Shown one piece after another: positions 1-7,923 of a stretch of 64,000 nucleotides of DNA. The notes under the pieces were generated by a model. The model made no database searches. It saw only the letters and a program-made list of their open reading frames with translations, and was not told the DNA's origin. The stretch comes from Burkholderia sp. HI2500 (GTDB lineage Bacteria > Pseudomonadota > Gammaproteobacteria > Burkholderiales > Burkholderiaceae). The translations under genes were made by a program, and so were the position numbers. The stretch is taken from the NCBI RefSeq assembly GCF_002223055.1, contig NZ_NKFL01000006.1, positions 1,426,001 through 1,490,000 on the forward strand. Direction: 5' to 3'. The number at the start of each line of letters is the position of its first letter. Position 1 is the first letter of the stretch.

Positions 1-33
1 TGCGCGCCGCCGGAATCGGCCAACCGCGCCGCG

Positions 34-1242
34 TTACGCGACGGACTTCAGGCAATCCTCCGCGCGCCAGCCGTGCAGCCAGTCGAGCGCGTCGTAGAAC
101 TGCGCCTGCGTGCGGCCGACCCAGAGGCCGTTGCGCACCTGCCGCTCGACGCCCTTAGCGTGATAGATCCGCCCCATCTCGCGCGCCGAATACAGCACGC
201 GCGCGGTGCGCGGAATCCGCACACGTTCATACAGCGCGAACGCGGCCTCGAAGTCGACATCGGTCCGGGCGACGGCCGCACCGAGCGTCACCGCGTCCTC
301 GAGCGCCTGGCACGCGCCCTGCGCGATGTATTGCGTCATCGGATGCGCGGCGTCGCCGAGCACCGTCGCGCGGCCTTCGCTCCAGCGTTCGACCGGATCG
401 CGATCGGCGGTCGCCCAGCGCTTCCACGACGTCGGCCGGTCGAGCATCTGCTTCGGCAGCGGATGGACGCCGTCGAAGTACGACAGCACTTCTTCCTTGC
501 TGCCCTCGCGCACGCCCCAGGTTTCCTGCTCGCGGCTGTGGAACGTGACGACGAGGTTGTACTGCCGCCCGCCGCGCAGCGGGTAGTGAACGAGATGGCA
601 ATGCGGGCCTGCCCACACGACCGGCGCATTGATCTGCAGGTCCTGCGGCATGTTGTCGACGTCGACCACCGCGCGATACACGACGTGGCCCGTCACGCGA
701 TGCGCGTCGCCGATCAGCGCTTGACGGATCGCGGATTTCACGCCGTCGCAGCCGATCACCGCATCGGCGCGATAACGTTCGCCGTGCTGGTCGGTCACGG
801 TCACGCCGTTGCCGTCCTGCTCGAAGCCGCACACCTGCGTGCTCGTCCGGAATTCGATCAGCGGATGATCCTTGACCGCCTCGTAGATCGACAGGTGAAT
901 GTCCGCGCGATGAATCACCGCATACGGATTGCCGAAGCGCTCGCGGTACGCGGCGCCCGTATCGACGCGCGCCACCTCGCGCGCATCGACCGCATCCATC
1001 AGTTGCAGCCAGTCGGTGAACACCGCCCGGCCGCGCGCGGCCTCGCCGACACCCAGCGCGTCGAGCGCGTTGAATGCGTTCGCCGCGAGCTGGATCCCCG
1101 CGCCGATCTCGCCGATCCGGTCGGCCTGTTCGAGCAGCTTCACGCGGATGCCCTGGCGCGCGAGCGCGAGCGCCGTCGCGAGCCCGCCGATGCCGCCGCC
1201 GATCACCAGCACGCGCCGGCCGTTGTGTTGTGTCTCGCCCAT
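34..1242 (-). CDS. mhbM: 3-hydroxybenzoate 6-monooxygenase (FAD-dependent)
   Basis: Flavoprotein hydroxylase predicted to convert 3-hydroxybenzoate to gentisate, the entry step of the pathway encoded by the three genes before it. The N-terminus carries the Rossmann motif GGGIGGLATAL, the middle has the DG-type motif IGCDGVKS, and near residue 300 the FAD ribityl motif GDAAHPMTQ is followed by GACQALEDA, as in p-hydroxybenzoate hydroxylase-fold enzymes. The start at MGETQ was preferred over longer in-frame starts because AGGAGA lies just upstream and it begins 19 nt after the isomerase stop. About 402 aa, normal for the family. It is the last gene of the operon visible here. Salicylate 1-hydroxylase is the main alternative; the gentisate context argues for the 3-hydroxybenzoate enzyme. 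Confidence 0.85.
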   Translation of the reverse strand: MGETQHNGRRVLVIGGGIGGLATALALARQGIRVKLLEQADRIGEIGAGIQLAANAFNALDALGVGEAARGRAVFTDWLQLMDAVDAREVARVDTGAAYRERFGNPYAVIHRADIHLSIYEAVKDHPLIEFRTSTQVCGFEQDGNGVTVTDQHGERYRADAVIGCDGVKSAIRQALIGDAHRVTGHVVYRAVVDVDNMPQDLQINAPVVWAGPHCHLVHYPLRGGRQYNLVVTFHSREQETWGVREGSKEEVLSYFDGVHPLPKQMLDRPTSWKRWATADRDPVERWSEGRATVLGDAAHPMTQYIAQGACQALEDAVTLGAAVARTDVDFEAAFALYERVRIPRTARVLYSAREMGRIYHAKGVERQVRNGLWVGRTQAQFYDALDWLHGWRAEDCLKSVA

Positions 1243-1261
1243 GTCTGTCTCCTGCTTCGTG

Positions 1262-1903
1262 TTACGCGACATAATCCGGTTGCCGCTGCGGTTGCGCGGC
1301 CTCGAACGCCGGCTCGTGCCGCGCGTGTTCATATACCGCGAGGCTGCGCGGATACGCGCTCAAGTCGCAATCCATCCGCAACGCGTTCGCGACCTGCGGC
1401 ACGAGGCATACGTCGGCGAGCGTCGGCGTGTCGCCGAAGCACCACGGGCCGTCGTCCGCGCGCGCGAGCAGCCGCTCGACGGCGGCCATCCCTTCCGCGA
1501 TCCAGTGCCGGTACCACGCGGTCTTCTGCTGCGGCGTGACCTTCAACTCGGTGTCGAGATAGCGCAGCACGCGCAGGTTGTTGACCGGATGGATGTCGCA
1601 TGCGATCAGCGTCGCGAGTTCCAGCACGCGCGCACGATGGTGCAGTTCGAGCGGAATCAGTCGAGGCGTCGGCTGGATCTGGTCGAGGTAATCGAGGATC
1701 GCGAGCGACTGCCCGAGACGAAAATCCCCATCGACCAGCGCCGGCACCGCGGCCGACGGGTTCACGTTCGCGACGTACGCCGCCTCGCGATGCTCGCCGG
1801 TGCGGATGTTCACCGGCAGCGTGTCGTACGGCAGCCCTTTCAGCGCGAGCGCGATGCGCACCCGGTAGGACGTCGAACTGTTGAAGAAGCTATGCAGTTG
1901 CAC
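1262..1903 (-). CDS. nagL: Maleylpyruvate isomerase (zeta-class GST)
   Basis: Glutathione S-transferase-fold isomerase of 213 aa. The N-terminal thioredoxin-like domain has the zeta-class signature SSTSYRVRIALALKGL (the SSxxxRVRIAL glutathione-activating motif) and NPSAAVPALVDG with QSLAILDYLD for glutathione binding. Zeta-class GSTs isomerise maleylacetoacetate or maleylpyruvate. Its position between the ring-cleavage/hydrolase genes and the hydroxylase makes maleylpyruvate to fumarylpyruvate the likely reaction. It acts in the cytoplasm. It follows the hydrolase gene by about 25 nt and is presumably cotranscribed. Confidence 0.88.
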   Translation of the reverse strand: MQLHSFFNSSTSYRVRIALALKGLPYDTLPVNIRTGEHREAAYVANVNPSAAVPALVDGDFRLGQSLAILDYLDQIQPTPRLIPLELHHRARVLELATLIACDIHPVNNLRVLRYLDTELKVTPQQKTAWYRHWIAEGMAAVERLLARADDGPWCFGDTPTLADVCLVPQVANALRMDCDLSAYPRSLAVYEHARHEPAFEAAQPQRQPDYVA

Positions 1904-1928
1904 GATGTCGCCTTTCGATGAAGATGCG

Positions 1929-2627
1929 TCAGACCACGCGCACGGTCAGCTCGCCGAGCCGTTCGACGCCGACCTTCATCACGTCGCCCGCGACCACCGC
2001 GCCGACGCCTTCGGGCGTGCCCGTGAAGATCACGTCGCCCGGTTCGAGGCGGAAGAACTTCGACAGGTCGGCCACCGTTTCCGCGACCGACCAGATCAGG
2101 TGCGACACGTCGCTCTTCTGCTTCGTCGCATTGTTGACGGTCAGCCACAGGCCGCCCTGTTCGAAGTGACCGACGTCGCTCGCCGGATGCACGGGCCCGA
2201 TCGGCGCCGAGCGGTCGAATGCCTTGCCGATTTCCCACGGACGGCCCATCTCGCGCATCTTCATCTGCAGGTCGCGGCGCGTCATGTCGAGGCCGACCGC
2301 GTAGCCCCACACGTGTTCGAGCGCGTGCTCGAGCGGGATGTCCGAACCGCCCTTGCCGATCACCGCGACAAGCTCGGCTTCGTAGTGATAGTTCTGCGTC
2401 TGCGACGGATAGGCGAGGTCGAGCGTGTCGCCGTACGCGACCGGCACGATCGAGTCGGCCGGCTTGCAGAAGAAGAACGGCGGCTCGCGATCGGGATCGA
2501 AGCCCATTTCACGTGCATGGGCCGCGTAGTTGCGACCGACGCAATACACACGGCGTACCGCGAACTGCGCGTCGCTGCCGGCAACGGGGAGCGCCACGGG
2601 CGCTTCGGGCGGGAAAACGAAAGTCAT
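1929..2627 (-). CDS. nagK: Fumarylpyruvate hydrolase (FAH family)
   Basis: A 232-aa fumarylacetoacetate hydrolase-family enzyme predicted to split fumarylpyruvate into fumarate and pyruvate, the last gentisate-pathway step. Visible family motifs are VGRNYAAHA near residue 30, the metal-binding E-x-E stretch YHYEAELVAVIG, the GYAVGLDMTRRD helix, and FTGTPEGVGAV near the C-terminus. The ATG at 2627 was chosen because family homology begins at MTFVFPPE; longer in-frame extensions run through the upstream intergenic DNA and are low-complexity. It lies about 90 bp downstream of the gentisate dioxygenase gene, same strand. Confidence 0.9.
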   Translation of the reverse strand: MTFVFPPEAPVALPVAGSDAQFAVRRVYCVGRNYAAHAREMGFDPDREPPFFFCKPADSIVPVAYGDTLDLAYPSQTQNYHYEAELVAVIGKGGSDIPLEHALEHVWGYAVGLDMTRRDLQMKMREMGRPWEIGKAFDRSAPIGPVHPASDVGHFEQGGLWLTVNNATKQKSDVSHLIWSVAETVADLSKFFRLEPGDVIFTGTPEGVGAVVAGDVMKVGVERLGELTVRVV

Positions 2628-2716
2628 GAATGGCTCCAGTGTCAATACGAATGAAGGGGCGCGCCGCCGCAGCGACGCACGGGAAACGGGAAACGAATCG
2701 TCGAAACCGGCCGGCG

Positions 2717-3760
2717 TCAGTCGCGCGCTTCGCGCAGCAGGTTCAGCGCGGACAGCACAGGCCGGTCGGAATAGCTGAACAGCACGCTGTCGGACGACGC
2801 AGACAGCCGCACCGGCGCCCACGACGGCGCGACGAAGATGTCGTGTGGCTCGAAATCGAATGCAACGCCGCCGATATGCGCGGTGCCGCGGCCTTCGACG
2901 ACGCAGTAGATCGTCGCGTCGGTGCTGCGGTACGTGCGGCCGTCGAAACCGGCAGGCAGGAACTGCATGAAGGTCGCGATCGTCGGCATCGGCCAGCCGC
3001 CCGTCGCGGGGTTGACGTAGCGCAGCTTCACGCCGTCCCACGCGTCGAGCTCGCCGTTCCGGTACAGCGCGTCGAGCGCTTCGCGGGTGCGGGCATACGG
3101 GTAGCTGAACACCGGCGACGTCGGATCGCTCACGCGATGCCGCACCGGCACCATGTTGTGACCGAAGCGCGCGAAGCTGTCGCCTTCCGGGCGATTCACC
3201 GGCTGCACGGCTTCCGGGTAGTTCTCCGCGAAGCCTGCGTCGAGATTCGCGAGCAGCGGGATGTCGAGCCCGTCGAGCCATACGACCGGCTCGCCGCCCG
3301 CTTCCTCCGACGGGTTGCCGTGGTCATGCCAAGCCCACGACGGCGTGATGATGAAGTCGCCCGGATACATCGTCGTGCGTTCGCCGTTCACGGCCGTCCA
3401 CGCGCCACGCCCTTCGACGATGAAGCGCAGCGCCGACTGCGTGTGCCGGTGGCTTGGCGCGATCTCGCCCGGCAGGATCAGCTGCAGGCCCGCGTACAGG
3501 GTCGGCGTCATGCTCGACTTGCCGGGCAGCCCCGGGTTCTCCAGCACCAGCACCCGGCGCACGGCTTCTTCCGCGCTGATCACGCTGCCGGCCTGCATCA
3601 CGAGGTCGCGCACCTGCGCGTACTTCCAGATCGCGGCCTGCGCGGCCGGCTGCGGAGTTTTCGGCACGAGGTTGTGCAGCGATTCCCACAGCGGCGCCAG
3701 GCGTTGCTCGGCGATCCGTGCGTAGTAGGCGGCGCGCGACGCGTCCGGGTGGGTCGTCAT
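2717..3760 (-). CDS. gtdA: Gentisate 1,2-dioxygenase
   Basis: Bicupin ring-cleavage enzyme of 347 aa, predicted to open gentisate to maleylpyruvate using Fe(II). The first cupin contains [16 protein letters not shown] (HxH plus downstream E) with the distal His in SWAWHDHGN. The second, degenerate cupin is near residues 270-330 ([10 protein letters not shown]). The start MTTHPDAS is preceded by AAGGAG. It is the promoter-proximal gene of the operon, divergent from the LysR gene across a 164-bp spacer with two imperfect dyads, so it is probably LysR-controlled. Confidence 0.92.
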   Translation of the reverse strand: MTTHPDASRAAYYARIAEQRLAPLWESLHNLVPKTPQPAAQAAIWKYAQVRDLVMQAGSVISAEEAVRRVLVLENPGLPGKSSMTPTLYAGLQLILPGEIAPSHRHTQSALRFIVEGRGAWTAVNGERTTMYPGDFIITPSWAWHDHGNPSEEAGGEPVVWLDGLDIPLLANLDAGFAENYPEAVQPVNRPEGDSFARFGHNMVPVRHRVSDPTSPVFSYPYARTREALDALYRNGELDAWDGVKLRYVNPATGGWPMPTIATFMQFLPAGFDGRTYRSTDATIYCVVEGRGTAHIGGVAFDFEPHDIFVAPSWAPVRLSASSDSVLFSYSDRPVLSALNLLREARD

Positions 3761-3841
3761 GATGTCTCCTTGGAATCGGCCGATCGGCGTCGGCGCTATG
3801 TCGGGGCGGGAACCGTGCTGCAGTCCGTTAGTGGATTTATA

Positions 3842-3898
3842 TTCGACCAAGACATACCCGGTAAAATGGTCAAATCATCTGATCCATATGTTTCTGGA
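3842..3898. promoter_or_regulatory. Divergent gtdA/lysR control region with two dyads
   Basis: The spacer between the dioxygenase and the LysR gene is AT-richer than its surroundings. It holds TTCGACCA (3842-3849) paired with TGGTCAAA (3867-3874), and ATCCA paired with TGGAT around 3880-3896. LysR proteins typically bind such interrupted dyads between divergent genes, so these are candidate operators. Confidence 0.4.
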
Positions 3899-3924
3899 TA
3901 TACCTACTCGCGACGAGGCATGCG

Positions 3925-4869
3925 ATGGACTGGACCCACCGGCTGCGACTGCGGCATCTGCAGGTACTGTTGAGCCTTGCCGGCACCGGCAATCTGAGCC
4001 AGTCGGCGGTCGCGCTCGCCACCACGCAGCCCGCGCTGTCGAAATGGCTGAAGGAACTGGAAGAGGATGTCGGGCTGCCGCTGTTCGAACGGCATGCGCG
4101 CGGCCTGCGGCCGACGCCGTACGGCGAAGCGCTGATCGAGCATGCGCGCCGCGTCGAAGCGCAGCTCGACGTCGCACGTGACGACATGGCTGCGCTGCGG
4201 GAAGGCGGCAGCGGCCTCGTGACGATCGGCACGTCCGGCGTGGCGGCGGCCGACACGGTGCCGCTCGCGGTGTCGCAGTTGCTGAAACGGATGCCGCGAG
4301 CGCAGGTGCGGATGACCGAAAGCACGATGAACCAGCTGATGCCGCAGCTCGCACGCAGCGAACTGGATATCGTCGTGGGCCGCTCGGGATCGACCTCCGT
4401 CGATCCGCTGCTGCATGCCGAAGCGCTGTATGTCGATCCGGTCGTGTTCGTCGCGCGGCCCGGCCACGCGCTCGCCGGTGCAACGTCGGTCGGCTGGGAC
4501 GACGTGCTCGCCTACTCGTGGATCGTGTGGCCGTCGGGCACGCCCGTGCACAACGCGCTGGAGGCCGCGCTGTCGGCCGCCGGCCGCGTGCGGCCGCCGC
4601 ACTGCGTCGAATCGAATTCGTCGATCCTCAACCTCACGCTGCTGAACAACACCGACCTGCTCGGCGTGGCATCGCACCGCGCTGCGCAGCGCTTCGCGCA
4701 ATTGAACGCGATCCGGATCCTGCCGATGCAGCTCGAGGGCCAAGGCGCGGTGTCGATGTACTGGCACCCCGACAGCGCGAATCGCGCGGCCGTGGCCGCG
4801 ACGATCGAGTGCCTGCGCGCCTGTGCGGCGCCGCAGGTCGGCGGATGGGAGAAAGTGAAGGTGGAATGA
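3925..4869 (+). CDS. LysR-type regulator of the gentisate operon
   Basis: A 314-aa LysR-family transcription factor. The N-terminal winged HTH is plain (RLRHLQVLLSLAGTGNLSQSAVALATTQPALSKWLKELEEDVGLPLFERHARGLRPT, residues about 5-60, a complete family signature). It is followed by a substrate-binding domain (LVTIGTSGV through the C-terminus). It is transcribed away from the gentisate catabolic operon with a shared intergenic region, the usual arrangement for a LysR activator of aromatic degradation. The inducer is probably gentisate or 3-hydroxybenzoate by inference. The stop is followed within 6 nt by a GC-rich hairpin and then the 8-bp tandem repeat. Confidence 0.85.
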   Translation: MDWTHRLRLRHLQVLLSLAGTGNLSQSAVALATTQPALSKWLKELEEDVGLPLFERHARGLRPTPYGEALIEHARRVEAQLDVARDDMAALREGGSGLVTIGTSGVAAADTVPLAVSQLLKRMPRAQVRMTESTMNQLMPQLARSELDIVVGRSGSTSVDPLLHAEALYVDPVVFVARPGHALAGATSVGWDDVLAYSWIVWPSGTPVHNALEAALSAAGRVRPPHCVESNSSILNLTLLNNTDLLGVASHRAAQRFAQLNAIRILPMQLEGQGAVSMYWHPDSANRAAVAATIECLRACAAPQVGGWEKVKVE

Positions 4870-4875
4870 ATGGCG

Positions 4876-4897
4876 CGGCCCGGTGTCAACCGGGCCG
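4876..4897. terminator. GC-rich hairpin after lysR
   Basis: A perfect 9-bp stem, CGGCCCGGT with ACCGGGCCG around a 4-nt loop, starts 6 nt after the LysR stop. It has no T-run because the tandem GTGTTGCC repeat begins at its last base. It could stop transcription from either of the convergent genes, but is not a canonical intrinsic terminator. Confidence 0.4.
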
Positions 4898-5096
4898 TGT
4901 TGCCGTGTTGCCGTGTTGCCGTGTTGCCGTGTTGCCGTGTTGCCGTGTTGCCGTGTTGCCGTGTTGCCGTGTTGCCGTGTTGCCGTGTTGCCGTGTTGCC
5001 GTGTTGCCGTGTTGCCGTGTTGCCGTGTTGCCGTGTTGCCGTGTTGCCGTGTTGCCGTGGTGCCGTGGTGCCGTGGTGCCGTGGTGCCGTGGTGCC
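4897..5096. repeat. 8-bp tandem repeat (20 x GTGTTGCC + 5 x GTGGTGCC)
   Basis: An exact tandem array of 25 units, 200 bp. Units 1-20 (4897-5056) are identical GTGTTGCC and units 21-25 (5057-5096) are GTGGTGCC. The two blocks are pure, suggesting slipped-strand expansion of two seed variants. It sits between convergent genes, ending 8 bp from the stop codon of the minus-strand dehydrogenase. It has the form of a variable-number tandem repeat. Long open frames across it (period 8 aa, CCRVAVLP) are artefacts of an 8-nt unit. Confidence 0.97.
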
Positions 5097-5104
5097 GCGA
5101 CGCG

Positions 5105-6373
5105 TCACGCGCCGTCGCAGGATGCCGTACCGTCCAGCATCAGCGTGCCGACCCGCGCGGGCACGAGCGGCGTACGCGGCATCGGCGGCGTCCAGCCGAA
5201 CAGCGCCTGCGCAGCCGCGCTACACACGCGCCCCTGACACGCGCCCATCCCGCAACGTGACTGCAGTTTCGCGGCCGTCCAGCCCGGCGCTTGCGCGACG
5301 GCATCGAAACGCACGTCCTCGCAACGGCACAGCAACGTGTCGGCCCGCGCGAGCCGGCGGATCGATTCGCGGATCGCAAAGCGCTCGCGTACGGCATCGG
5401 CAAACACCTGCCAGTGCGCCCGTTGCGTAACCAGCGCGGCCAACGGCGCCGTCTGCCCGGTCGCCGCCAAACCGGCGATTTCGCCTTCGACCATCGCCAG
5501 TTCGCTGCCGCCGACGCCCGTGCACTCACCCGCCGCAAAAACACCATCGCGGCTCGTGCGCTGGTGCACATCGACCGCCACCGCGCCATCGTCGATCCGG
5601 CAGCCGAGATGACTCGGCAGCGCGGTGTTCGGCACGAGGCCGAAGCCGCACGCGAGCCGGTCGCAGTCGACGTCGAACTCGCGATCGCCCTGACGAATCC
5701 GCACGCGTTCGAGCCGCTTGTCGCCGAACGCCTCGACGACATGCGCATCAGGCCGATAGGCGGCGGTGACGAGCTTCGCGGCCTGCGCGAGCTTCGACGG
5801 CCAGCGCCACAGCCCTGCCCCGAAACCGGCCACGTCGCCCCATGCGGCCTGTTCGAGCACGTGCGACACGCGCGCGCCAGCCTGACGGGCCGTCGCCGCG
5901 CTCGCCAGCAGCAGCGGCCCGCTGCCCGCGATCACCGTGCGCTGCCCGCGCACGTCGAGGCCGTACTTGATCAACGCCTGCAAGCCGCCCGCGCCGGTAA
6001 CACCCGGCAGCGTCCAGCCCGGAAACGGCAACAGCAGCTCGCGTGCGCCGCAGCAGAGAATCAGCGTGCGGAAATCGAGCAACAGCCCGCGTTCGTCGTC
6101 TTCGAGCAGCAGCGTGCCCGGCTGCGTTTCGGCGACGATGCGCGTCGCCGCGAGATGCGTGACGTTCGGCTGCCGCAATACGGCGAGCCGCTCGGCGGCG
6201 GCCGGCGTCGGCATCGCCGCCGCGCCTTGCCGCCAGATCTGCCCGCCCGCCCGCGGGTTGTCGTCGACGATCGCAACCGTCGCACCACTGCGTGCGGCGG
6301 CCCGCGCGGCCGACAGCCCGGCCGGCCCCGCGCCGACGATCGCGACGTCGACGCTCAATCGTTCCTGTTTCAT
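5105..6373 (-). CDS. D-hydroxyproline dehydrogenase, FAD/BFD-like subunit
   Basis: Pyridine-nucleotide-disulphide-type flavoprotein of 422 aa. The N-terminal FAD motif is VAIVGAGPAGLSAARAA. A second nucleotide fold follows near residues 150-180 (VIAGSGPLLLASAATA). The C-terminus has a BFD-like iron-sulphur segment with clustered cysteines (LCRCEDV, then CGMGACQGRVC). This layout matches the large subunit of heteromeric D-hydroxyproline/opine dehydrogenases, oxidising cis-4-hydroxy-D-proline to pyrroline-4-hydroxy-2-carboxylate. The start MKQERLS overlaps the [2Fe-2S] gene stop by 4 nt (ATGA). Its stop lies 8 bp from the 25-copy tandem repeat. Confidence 0.85.
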   Translation of the reverse strand: MKQERLSVDVAIVGAGPAGLSAARAAARSGATVAIVDDNPRAGGQIWRQGAAAMPTPAAAERLAVLRQPNVTHLAATRIVAETQPGTLLLEDDERGLLLDFRTLILCCGARELLLPFPGWTLPGVTGAGGLQALIKYGLDVRGQRTVIAGSGPLLLASAATARQAGARVSHVLEQAAWGDVAGFGAGLWRWPSKLAQAAKLVTAAYRPDAHVVEAFGDKRLERVRIRQGDREFDVDCDRLACGFGLVPNTALPSHLGCRIDDGAVAVDVHQRTSRDGVFAAGECTGVGGSELAMVEGEIAGLAATGQTAPLAALVTQRAHWQVFADAVRERFAIRESIRRLARADTLLCRCEDVRFDAVAQAPGWTAAKLQSRCGMGACQGRVCSAAAQALFGWTPPMPRTPLVPARVGTLMLDGTASCDGA

Positions 6374-6603
6374 CGCGTGCGCTCCACCTGCATTCCGTCG
6401 CGGCACAGCGTCTGGCAGGCCAGCCGGCGGCGTCCGTCGATCGTCATCCTGCACTCCTGGCAGATTCCCATCCCGCAAAACGGCGCACGCGCCGCACCCG
6501 TGCACGACACGCGCGTCGTGTCGTCGCCGCTCGCCGCGACGGCGGCCGCGACGGTCGCGCCGTCGGCCACCGTCAGCGCGCGGCCGTCCAGATGAATGAT
6601 CAT
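6370..6603 (-). CDS. D-hydroxyproline dehydrogenase, [2Fe-2S] small subunit
   Basis: A 77-aa ferredoxin-like protein (Fer2_4 type) with cysteines in CTGAARAPFCGMGICQEC and a later LACQT. It matches the small electron-transfer subunit of heterotrimeric hydroxyproline/opine/sarcosine-type oxidoreductases. The ATG overlaps the stop of a repeat-borne mini-ORF (ATGA), and its Shine-Dalgarno GGAGG lies inside that repeat. Its own stop overlaps the start of the large subunit (ATGA). Confidence 0.88.
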   Translation of the reverse strand: MIIHLDGRALTVADGATVAAAVAASGDDTTRVSCTGAARAPFCGMGICQECRMTIDGRRRLACQTLCRDGMQVERTR

Positions 6604-6686
6604 GTCAGCCTCCGCCGGGCCGCCCCAAGGAGGCTGACCGCCCCCGCGGGGGGCAGCGAACGATGAGAGCGTGGGGGTCGTTTCAT
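6600..6686 (-). CDS. Repeat-encoded mini-ORF 2 (28 aa), ATGA-coupled
   Basis: An uninterrupted 28-codon frame beginning [11 protein letters not shown] and ending ARRRLT. It has GGAGG 8 nt upstream and a TGA overlapping the [2Fe-2S] gene start. It lies wholly inside one copy of the intergenic repeat, is Arg/Pro-rich and has no recognisable domain. Whether it is translated is unknown. It may only keep ribosomes moving across the repeat. Listed for its coupling geometry, not as a confident protein gene. Confidence 0.3.
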   Translation of the reverse strand: MKRPPRSHRSLPPAGAVSLLGAARRRLT

Positions 6687-6799
6687 CTCAGCCTCCGCCG
6701 GGCCGCCGCTGCGAGGGGCGCCGTGCATGGGACGGGAGTCAGCTCTGAAGCGCCAACACCGGTCGACAGCGAACGATGAGAGCGTGGGGGTCGTTTCAT
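6604..6799 (-). repeat. Two-copy intergenic repeat inside the hydroxyproline operon
   Basis: A 33-bp sequence is exactly repeated at 6654-6686 and 6767-6799, starting ATGAAACGACC on the minus strand. Each copy is followed downstream by the block GGCGGCCCGGCGGAGGCTGA (ending at 6688 and 6605). So the spacer consists of two divergent copies of one unit; the copy nearer the [2Fe-2S] gene also carries a GC-rich palindrome, CCCCCGCGGGGG. Both copies begin with ATGA and end with a Shine-Dalgarno-like GGAGG. Confidence 0.85.
6683..6799 (-). CDS. Repeat-encoded mini-ORF 1 (38 aa), ATGA-coupled
   Basis: A 38-codon frame also beginning [11 protein letters not shown] and ending ARRRLR. Its ATG overlaps the stop of the FAD oxidase (ATGA) with GGAG upstream. 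Its own TGA overlaps the start of mini-ORF 2. The middle differs completely from mini-ORF 2. No domain is recognised and expression is unknown. Confidence 0.3.
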   Translation of the reverse strand: MKRPPRSHRSLSTGVGASELTPVPCTAPLAAAARRRLR

Positions 6800-7923
6800 G
6801 TCAGCGCTCCGGCTACGAGGGACGCGCTCAGAAAGCGTCCCGGCAAATACGGTTCGATATCGATGGGCGGCCGTTCGCCGGCCATCAGCGCCGCGACGAG
6901 CCGCGCGCTGCCCGGCGCGGTCGTCACGCCGAGCCCTTCATGCCCGACCGCGAGCCACACGCCCGGCCGCGCCGGATGCTCGCCGAGCAGCGGCAGCCCG
7001 TCGGGGCTCGCGGAACGGAACCCCGTCCATGCGCGGATCCCGTTCAGGTCGGCCAGGTCCGGCAGATAACCCACCGCGCGGCGCAGCATGCGCGCGAGCA
7101 CGGGCGGGTCGACTTGCGCGTCCTCGGTGTCGAACTGGCGCGACGAACCGATCAGCAACTGGCCGGTCGGCCGCGGCTGCACGTTGAACGCGACCGACGT
7201 GCCGTCGCTCGCATGCGCGCTCGCCGCATAGCCCAGCTCGACGAGCTGGTGCGACACCTGGCCCGGATAGCGGTCGGTAATCAGCAGATGGCCCTTTTTC
7301 GGGCGCAGCGGCAACTCGGGCAGCAGCGTGCGCGCGGCGACGCCGTTCGCGACGACCACCCGCTCCGCGCGCAGCGTGTCGCCGCTCGCGAGCGTCACGC
7401 TCGGGCCGTCGACCGCGACGGCCCGGTCGCGCCGCAACGTGATGCGCGGCGCGCGCTGCAGCAGCCAGTTCGCGGTGACGGGCGCATAGAGGATCGCGTC
7501 GCCGGGAATCTTCAGCGCACCGCCGAGGCCCGCGCGCAGCATCGGCTCCAGCCGCGCGAGCGTCGCCGCGTCGATCAGCTCGCCCGCCACGCCATGCGCG
7601 GCCAGCGTCGCCTGCTTCGCGCGCGCCAGATCCATTTCGTGCGCATCGGCGGCGAGCCACAACGTGCCGCAGTTGCGGTACGCGCACCCTTCCGGCATCT
7701 CGCCGCTCAGCGCGCGCCACAGTTCGATCGAGTAATGGCTGAGCGCGAGTTCGGCCGCGTTGTCGTCCATTGCGACGAGATGCCCCATGCCCGCGCCGGT
7801 TGCCCCGCCGCTCGCGTCGTCGACGACGAGCACGCGCAGCCCGCGCTGCGCGAGTTCGTGCGCGCACGCCGCGCCGACGATGCCGGCGCCGATCACGACG
7901 ACATCCGTCTTCGTGTCGCTCAC
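6796..7923 (-). CDS. D-hydroxyproline dehydrogenase, DAO-type FAD subunit
   Basis: A 375-aa D-amino-acid oxidase-family flavoprotein with the N-terminal FAD motif [21 protein letters not shown] and a C-terminal [24 protein letters not shown] segment typical of glycine/sarcosine/D-amino-acid oxidases. With the BFD-like flavoprotein and the [2Fe-2S] protein it forms the three-subunit dehydrogenase. The GTG start overlaps the epimerase stop by 4 nt (GTGA), so epimerase and dehydrogenase are coupled. It is separated from its two partner subunits by the repeat/mini-ORF block. Confidence 0.85.
   Translation of the reverse strand: MSDTKTDVVVIGAGIVGAACAHELAQRGLRVLVVDDASGGATGAGMGHLVAMDDNAAELALSHYSIELWRALSGEMPEGCAYRNCGTLWLAADAHEMDLARAKQATLAAHGVAGELIDAATLARLEPMLRAGLGGALKIPGDAILYAPVTANWLLQRAPRITLRRDRAVAVDGPSVTLASGDTLRAERVVVANGVAARTLLPELPLRPKKGHLLITDRYPGQVSHQLVELGYAASAHASDGTSVAFNVQPRPTGQLLIGSSRQFDTEDAQVDPPVLARMLRRAVGYLPDLADLNGIRAWTGFRSASPDGLPLLGEHPARPGVWLAVGHEGLGVTTAPGSARLVAALMAGERPPIDIEPYLPGRFLSASLVAGALT

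Noticed and set aside
4897..5096. Possible CRISPR array
   Set aside because: Direct 8-bp tandem repeat without spacers and no cas genes.
4870..5430. Proteins with an 8-aa CCRVAVLP or QHGNTATR repeat
   Set aside because: They are readings of the 8-bp tandem repeat in different frames; no start context or family.
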